This document shows, in pieces, positions 60,542-64,000 of a stretch of DNA of 64,000 nucleotides (the first letter of the stretch is position 1; every line of letters begins with the position of its first letter). The notes beneath the pieces are model-generated. The model was not told where the DNA came from and ran no database searches. It was given only the letters and a program-made list of their open reading frames with translations. The stretch covers positions 178,910-242,909 of the forward strand of contig JAUHWG010000014.1 of assembly GCA_030424595.1 (NCBI GenBank), read 5' to 3'. This DNA comes from Polyangia bacterium (GTDB taxonomy: Bacteria; Myxococcota_A; Polyangia; Nannocystales; Nannocystaceae). Both the position numbers and the translations under genes were made by a program.

Positions 60542-62442
60542 GAGCACGCGACGCGAGACCCCGTATCCGCCGAGGAGGCCGCGCTGAGAGCCCCACGCCC
60601 TCTCGCCTGGCCTCGTCGTCGTCCCTTGCCCCGCCGAGACCTGCTGCGCGCCCCGACACAGCGGCGCTGCGTCGGCACCTCGGCGACGGCCTCGCGCCGC
60701 AGGAGCGCCCGCGGGGCGACCGTCACCCCAGCCTCGCCGCCGTCACCCTCGCGTGTCTCGCGATCGCGGGCGGCTGTCGACCCAGCGAGAACGCGACGAC
60801 GACGACGACCCCGGTCCCCGATCCGGTCGAGCATGTCGCCGAGCCGGAGCCGGAGGGCCCGCCGCAGATGCCCCCGCACGCGGTGCTCGACGAGTCGTTT
60901 CAGAGCGCCCGTGAGGCCGCGCAGCGGCGCTTGCTGAGCGGCTCGGCGGAGCTCCAGCCCGAGCTCGGGCCGCTCCCGGAGGGCCCGCTGCCGGGGAGCT
61001 CCCTCGCCCCCGAGCCGCTGCCCGGCTTCTTCGCGCCGATGGAGCTGCCCGGGGAGGGCACAGAGGCCGAGCACAACGCCCTCGCGACCTTTGAGGCGGC
61101 GCTCGACGGGCTCGACTCCGGCGAGCGGAGGACCCCGGCGCGCCTGGTCATGTACGGCGCCTCCGGGACCGCGGTCGACCTCTGGACCGGCTATCTGCGG
61201 ACCTACCTCCAGGAGCGCTTCGGCGACGGTGGCCCCGGGATGATCTCGGCCGCGCCGCCGACCCGCTGGTATCGCCACCACGAGTTTGAGGTCACGGCCT
61301 CGAAGAAGCACTGGACCAAGCACAACTCCTTCCGCCTGGAGTCCGAGGAGGACCCCGGGCACTTCGGGGTGATGGGCCTGGCGATGAGCGCGAAGTCCAA
61401 GCGCGCCTGGGCGGAGATCCGCCCGCAGCCGGGCTCGACGAGCGCCCGGGCGGTGAAGTTCTACGACGTCTTCTTCTTGACCCAGCCCCGCGGCGGATCC
61501 TTCTCGATCAAGGTCGACGGAGAGCTCGTCACGAAGGTCTCGACCAAGCTGCCCCGCGGCGAAGAGGCGCCGCGGCTCGGGGTTCATCGGGTCGAGGTCG
61601 AGCCCGGCGAGCATCGCCTCCGCCTGGAGCTCAAGGGGGACGGGACGGTCCGCTTCCTCGGGGTCTCCGCCGAGACCGGCGAGCCCGGGGTCATCGTCGA
61701 CACCCTCGGGGTCGACGGCGCGAGGATCTCCAATTGGCGCTCCTGGGACGATGGACTCTGGTCCGAGCATCTGCGCCAGCGTGAGCCTGTGCTCTACGCC
61801 CTCCACTTCGGCACCAACTCGGCGGTCGACACCGACCTCTCGATCCCGCGCTATGAGGAGACCTATCGCGGCGTGCTCGATCGCCTGCGCGCGGCGGCCC
61901 CGGACGCGAGCTGCGTGATCCTCGGCCCCGGTGACTTTCCGATGGTCAAGGAGCCGGAGGTCGCCGAGGACCCGGAGGCGGCGAAGAAGAGCGCGAAGGG
62001 CAAGAAGAGCGCGAAGAGCAACAAGAGCAAGAAGAGCAAGAAGAGCGACAAGGCCAGCGAGGAGGAGGAGGCGGCGCCCGTCGAGCTGATCCCGCGGCCG
62101 CTCCTGTCCGAGATCCGGGAGATCCAGCGGCGCCTCGCCCCCGAGTACGGCTGCGCCTATTGGGACATGCTCAAGTTCGACGGCGGTCACGGTGCCAAGG
62201 CTGCGTGGGCCGAGGCTGGCCTCGCCCGCGCCGACTACCTGCACCTCACCCGCGGCGGCTACCTCCGCTGGGGGATAGGCTTCGCGGACGCGTTGATGCA
62301 GCGCTACGACTGGCGTAAGAGCCAGGCGCCGCTGGAGCCAGAGATGCCCGCGGAGCTGGCCGAAGGCCCCGAAGGGGGGGCGAGCGCGACAGCCCTCGCC
62401 CCGGCCGAGGCTCCCTCCGCGACAGGGACGCCCGAGGGCTGA
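60538..62442 (+). CDS. SGNH-hydrolase-like lipoprotein, paralog of the SGNH protein at 55772
   Basis: 634 aa. An Arg/Pro-rich N-terminus precedes a lipobox, LACLAIAGGC (Cys80), so it is probably lipid-anchored; the n-region is unusually long. The SGNH blocks are Ser209 in YGASG, Asn427 in HFGTNS and DYLH (Asp566, His569). It shares with the first SGNH protein a beta-sandwich insert with VFFLTQPRGGSFSIKVDG. A Lys/Ser tract (KKSAKGKKSAKSNKSKKS) lies just before the last block. The two proteins appear to come from one duplication, one a membrane anchor and one a lipoprotein. The ATG overlaps the previous stop as ATGA. Confidence 0.82.
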   Translation: MRARDARPRIRRGGRAESPTPSRLASSSSLAPPRPAARPDTAALRRHLGDGLAPQERPRGDRHPSLAAVTLACLAIAGGCRPSENATTTTTPVPDPVEHVAEPEPEGPPQMPPHAVLDESFQSAREAAQRRLLSGSAELQPELGPLPEGPLPGSSLAPEPLPGFFAPMELPGEGTEAEHNALATFEAALDGLDSGERRTPARLVMYGASGTAVDLWTGYLRTYLQERFGDGGPGMISAAPPTRWYRHHEFEVTASKKHWTKHNSFRLESEEDPGHFGVMGLAMSAKSKRAWAEIRPQPGSTSARAVKFYDVFFLTQPRGGSFSIKVDGELVTKVSTKLPRGEEAPRLGVHRVEVEPGEHRLRLELKGDGTVRFLGVSAETGEPGVIVDTLGVDGARISNWRSWDDGLWSEHLRQREPVLYALHFGTNSAVDTDLSIPRYEETYRGVLDRLRAAAPDASCVILGPGDFPMVKEPEVAEDPEAAKKSAKGKKSAKSNKSKKSKKSDKASEEEEAAPVELIPRPLLSEIREIQRRLAPEYGCAYWDMLKFDGGHGAKAAWAEAGLARADYLHLTRGGYLRWGIGFADALMQRYDWRKSQAPLEPEMPAELAEGPEGGASATALAPAEAPSATGTPEG

Positions 62443-62531
62443 GCGTGACCGGACCGAGGCGGCGAGGATATGCGCCAGCGCGGATCCGGGGAGTTCGCGT
62501 CGGAGCCCGAGCGATGGTGACGTCGTCGGGG

Positions 62532-62537
62532 TAGACT
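62532..62537 (+). promoter_or_regulatory. -10-like box, possible leaderless start
   Basis: TAGACT ends exactly 6 nt before ATG 62544. There is no Shine-Dalgarno. Confidence 0.45.
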
Positions 62538-62543
62538 ACCGCC

Positions 62544-63719
62544 ATGGATCTTCCGTGGTGCAGGTCGGGCGCGCTGCTCCTGGGGCTCGCGCTCCTCTCG
62601 GGGTGCACAGAGGATCCCTGTGTCTCGCCAGAGAGGCCCGAGGCTGAGCGAGGCGAGCGCGTGTGGACCCAAGCCTTCACGGCCGGAAGCTCGGACTATG
62701 GTCGCAGCATTGCGGTCGAGCGCTGCGGCGGGCAGGTGATCGTCGCCGCGACCTTCGGCAGCGGGGACGCGTGGCTCGGCGGGATGACGAGCCTCGGCGA
62801 GCCGCGCTGGGACAGGCGTGTTCAGGCGCTCTACGAGGGTCGCGGGGCCGTGGTCATCGACGACGGGGAGGGGGGCTGGATCGTCGCGGGGCAGAGGGGC
62901 GTCGGCACCGAGAACGACGGCCCCGTCGACGCGGGGTGGCTCCTACGGGTCGAGTCTGACGGCACTGAGGTGTGGCGGGCGCACATGCTCGAGGATGCGG
63001 AGGAGAGGGCCTCTTTTGCGTTTGAGAGCGTCGCCCAGGGCGACGACGGTGTGATCCTCGTCGCGGGTCACACGAGGATCGCGTATCAACGCACGCCCCT
63101 GGCCGCGGCCTACACCGCGGGGGGAGAGCTGCTCTGGGCCCATGTCCGCGAGCCGGCGGACGGGCTCGGATCGCTTCGCGCAGCCCTGCCGCTACCGGAC
63201 AGCTCGGACACGCTCTTCGTCGGCTCCTTGGAGAGGGACGAGGGGAGGGGGCTCTTCCTCCTCCGCCTCTCCGCGGAGGGGGAGGTCCTGTCGGAGCGCC
63301 ATCGGCCCGACACCCAGATCGGCTCGGCGCGGGCGGTGCTCATGCCAGAGGGGGAGTCGGTGCTCATCGCCGCCAGCGGCCGAATCCTCGAGATCGATCT
63401 CGACGGCGAGGTCCTCCAGGAGCTCGCGCTGGAGGAGGCAGAGCAGCCCTTCGCCCTCGCCCTCGACGGCTCTGAGGGCATCTATGTCGCGGGTAGGCTG
63501 AAGATCGAGGAGTGGGTCTACCAACCTTGGATTCTCCGCCTCACCCGCGACTTTGCGCGCGAGTGGCAGACGACGGAGCCGCGCGAGGGGGAGCTCTCAG
63601 GTGTGACGGTCGGCCCCAGGGGAGACGCCTTTGTCGTCGGCTATGTCGAGGCGCCGCCGACCGGGGAAATGCTCGACGTCGGCAACGCGGACGTCTGGAT
63701 CGCCCGCTTCGCTCGCTAG
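62544..63719 (+). CDS. Lipoprotein with beta-propeller-type repeats
   Basis: 391 aa. The signal ends in LLSGC (Cys about 21), a lipobox. The rest has six to seven repeats of a propeller-blade pattern: VIVAATFGSGDAWLGGM, GGWIVAGQRGV, GVILVAGHTRIAY, TLFVGSLERDEG, SVLIAASGRILEI and GIYVAGRLKIEEWVYQP, with a trailing GDAFVVGYVEAP. It is like PQQ-type or Kelch-type propellers but without a clear cofactor site, so binding is more likely than catalysis. It lies 101 nt after the acylation-like cluster and has its own -10-like box, so it is probably separately transcribed. Confidence 0.82.
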   Translation: MDLPWCRSGALLLGLALLSGCTEDPCVSPERPEAERGERVWTQAFTAGSSDYGRSIAVERCGGQVIVAATFGSGDAWLGGMTSLGEPRWDRRVQALYEGRGAVVIDDGEGGWIVAGQRGVGTENDGPVDAGWLLRVESDGTEVWRAHMLEDAEERASFAFESVAQGDDGVILVAGHTRIAYQRTPLAAAYTAGGELLWAHVREPADGLGSLRAALPLPDSSDTLFVGSLERDEGRGLFLLRLSAEGEVLSERHRPDTQIGSARAVLMPEGESVLIAASGRILEIDLDGEVLQELALEEAEQPFALALDGSEGIYVAGRLKIEEWVYQPWILRLTRDFAREWQTTEPREGELSGVTVGPRGDAFVVGYVEAPPTGEMLDVGNADVWIARFAR

Positions 63720-64000
63720 CCGCCGCGGTGAGAGCCCCGTGTGCTCTCGGGCCGCAATCGTCGGTCCTCTCGGCTCGGAGAAACGCCGCTGTACCGGGTC
63801 GTAGTGCAGGTTTTGGCCGGTTCGAGCGGCCGCGGCCAGGATTTTCGGCTCCCCTCGGCCAAGAGCCCCTAGTCCTGAAATAAGCGCTGCTGTGAGGCGT
63901 CCTAGACAACCCGCGTAGAATCGTCAGTGACACGGGGTTTGCGCTTCGCGCTGTATCCGTGTGGGTGAGCGCTCACCTCGTGCTTGGCGAGGGGCGGAGC
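63720..64000. other. Right-edge gap with nested hairpin and palindrome
   Basis: No gene recognised. ACACGG (63930-63935) can pair with CCGTGT (63957-63962) around an inner GCGC-TTC-GCGC hairpin. A 14-bp perfect palindrome, GGTGAGCGCTCACC, lies at 63964-63977. A TAGAAT box is at about 63916. This may be the regulatory region of a gene beyond the edge. Confidence 0.45.

Overview
The DNA is very GC-rich and dense with long ORFs on both strands. It looks like a chromosomal segment from a myxobacterium (Myxococcota), plausibly a Nannocystineae-type lineage. The evidence is four Hanks-type Ser/Thr kinases within 18.5 kb, two proteins ending in a MYXO-CTERM-like tail (GCGC, hydrophobic stretch, Arg cluster), FG-GAP proteins with Thr/Ser/Asp-rich stalks, many lipoproteins, a thrombospondin-type-3/OmpA porin and a RecA. 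I saw no insertion sequence, phage gene, CRISPR array, rRNA or tRNA.

Layout. 1-20 kb is a signalling and envelope region: a kinase with about 15 WD40 repeats, a kinase with TPR-like repeats, a kinase-like protein lacking the DFG Asp (probable pseudokinase), a kinase fused to a formylglycine-enzyme-like domain, a transglutaminase-elicitor/clostripain pair, and a remnant of an IgGFc-binding-like protein. 20-27.4 kb is a bacillithiol-type thiol locus: a VOC protein diverges from bshB-like, a fused bshC-bshA, and an MFS transporter. 27.4-33.2 kb reads leftward: a giant ten-module protein, a UBP zinc finger, an ECF sigma factor and a DksA/TraR protein. 33.4-39.3 kb has uridine kinase, an NtrC-like regulator with degenerate AAA+ motifs overlapping its histidine kinase, a cytochrome c lipoprotein on a PDEA-repeat stalk, and the OmpA porin. 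39.8-53.3 kb has secreted and lipid-anchored proteins, recA, mtnA, a Bcp peroxiredoxin and an unusual P450. 54.1-62.4 kb is a tightly coupled six-gene cluster: MBOAT, SGNH protein, amino-acid-activating adenylation enzyme, carrier protein, sulfotransferase, SGNH lipoprotein. A beta-propeller lipoprotein follows.

How the genes fit together. The most interesting unit is the 54-62 kb cluster. It holds the parts of a Dlt-type pathway (activate an amino acid, load it on a carrier, pass it across the membrane through an MBOAT protein, finish with SGNH proteins) plus a sulfotransferase, in a probable Gram-negative. I infer an aminoacylation and/or sulfation system for a surface glycan. The bsh locus should make a low-molecular-weight thiol, with an unusual BshC-BshA fusion. 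A recurring layout, a -10-like TANNNT box ending 6-9 nt before a start codon with no Shine-Dalgarno sequence, suggests widespread leaderless translation here.

Simple-sequence arrays (5, 8, 10 and 12 bp units, and a 96 bp duplication) lie in several intergenic gaps. Start codons were chosen by eye from motifs, RBSs and overlaps; several are uncertain and flagged.
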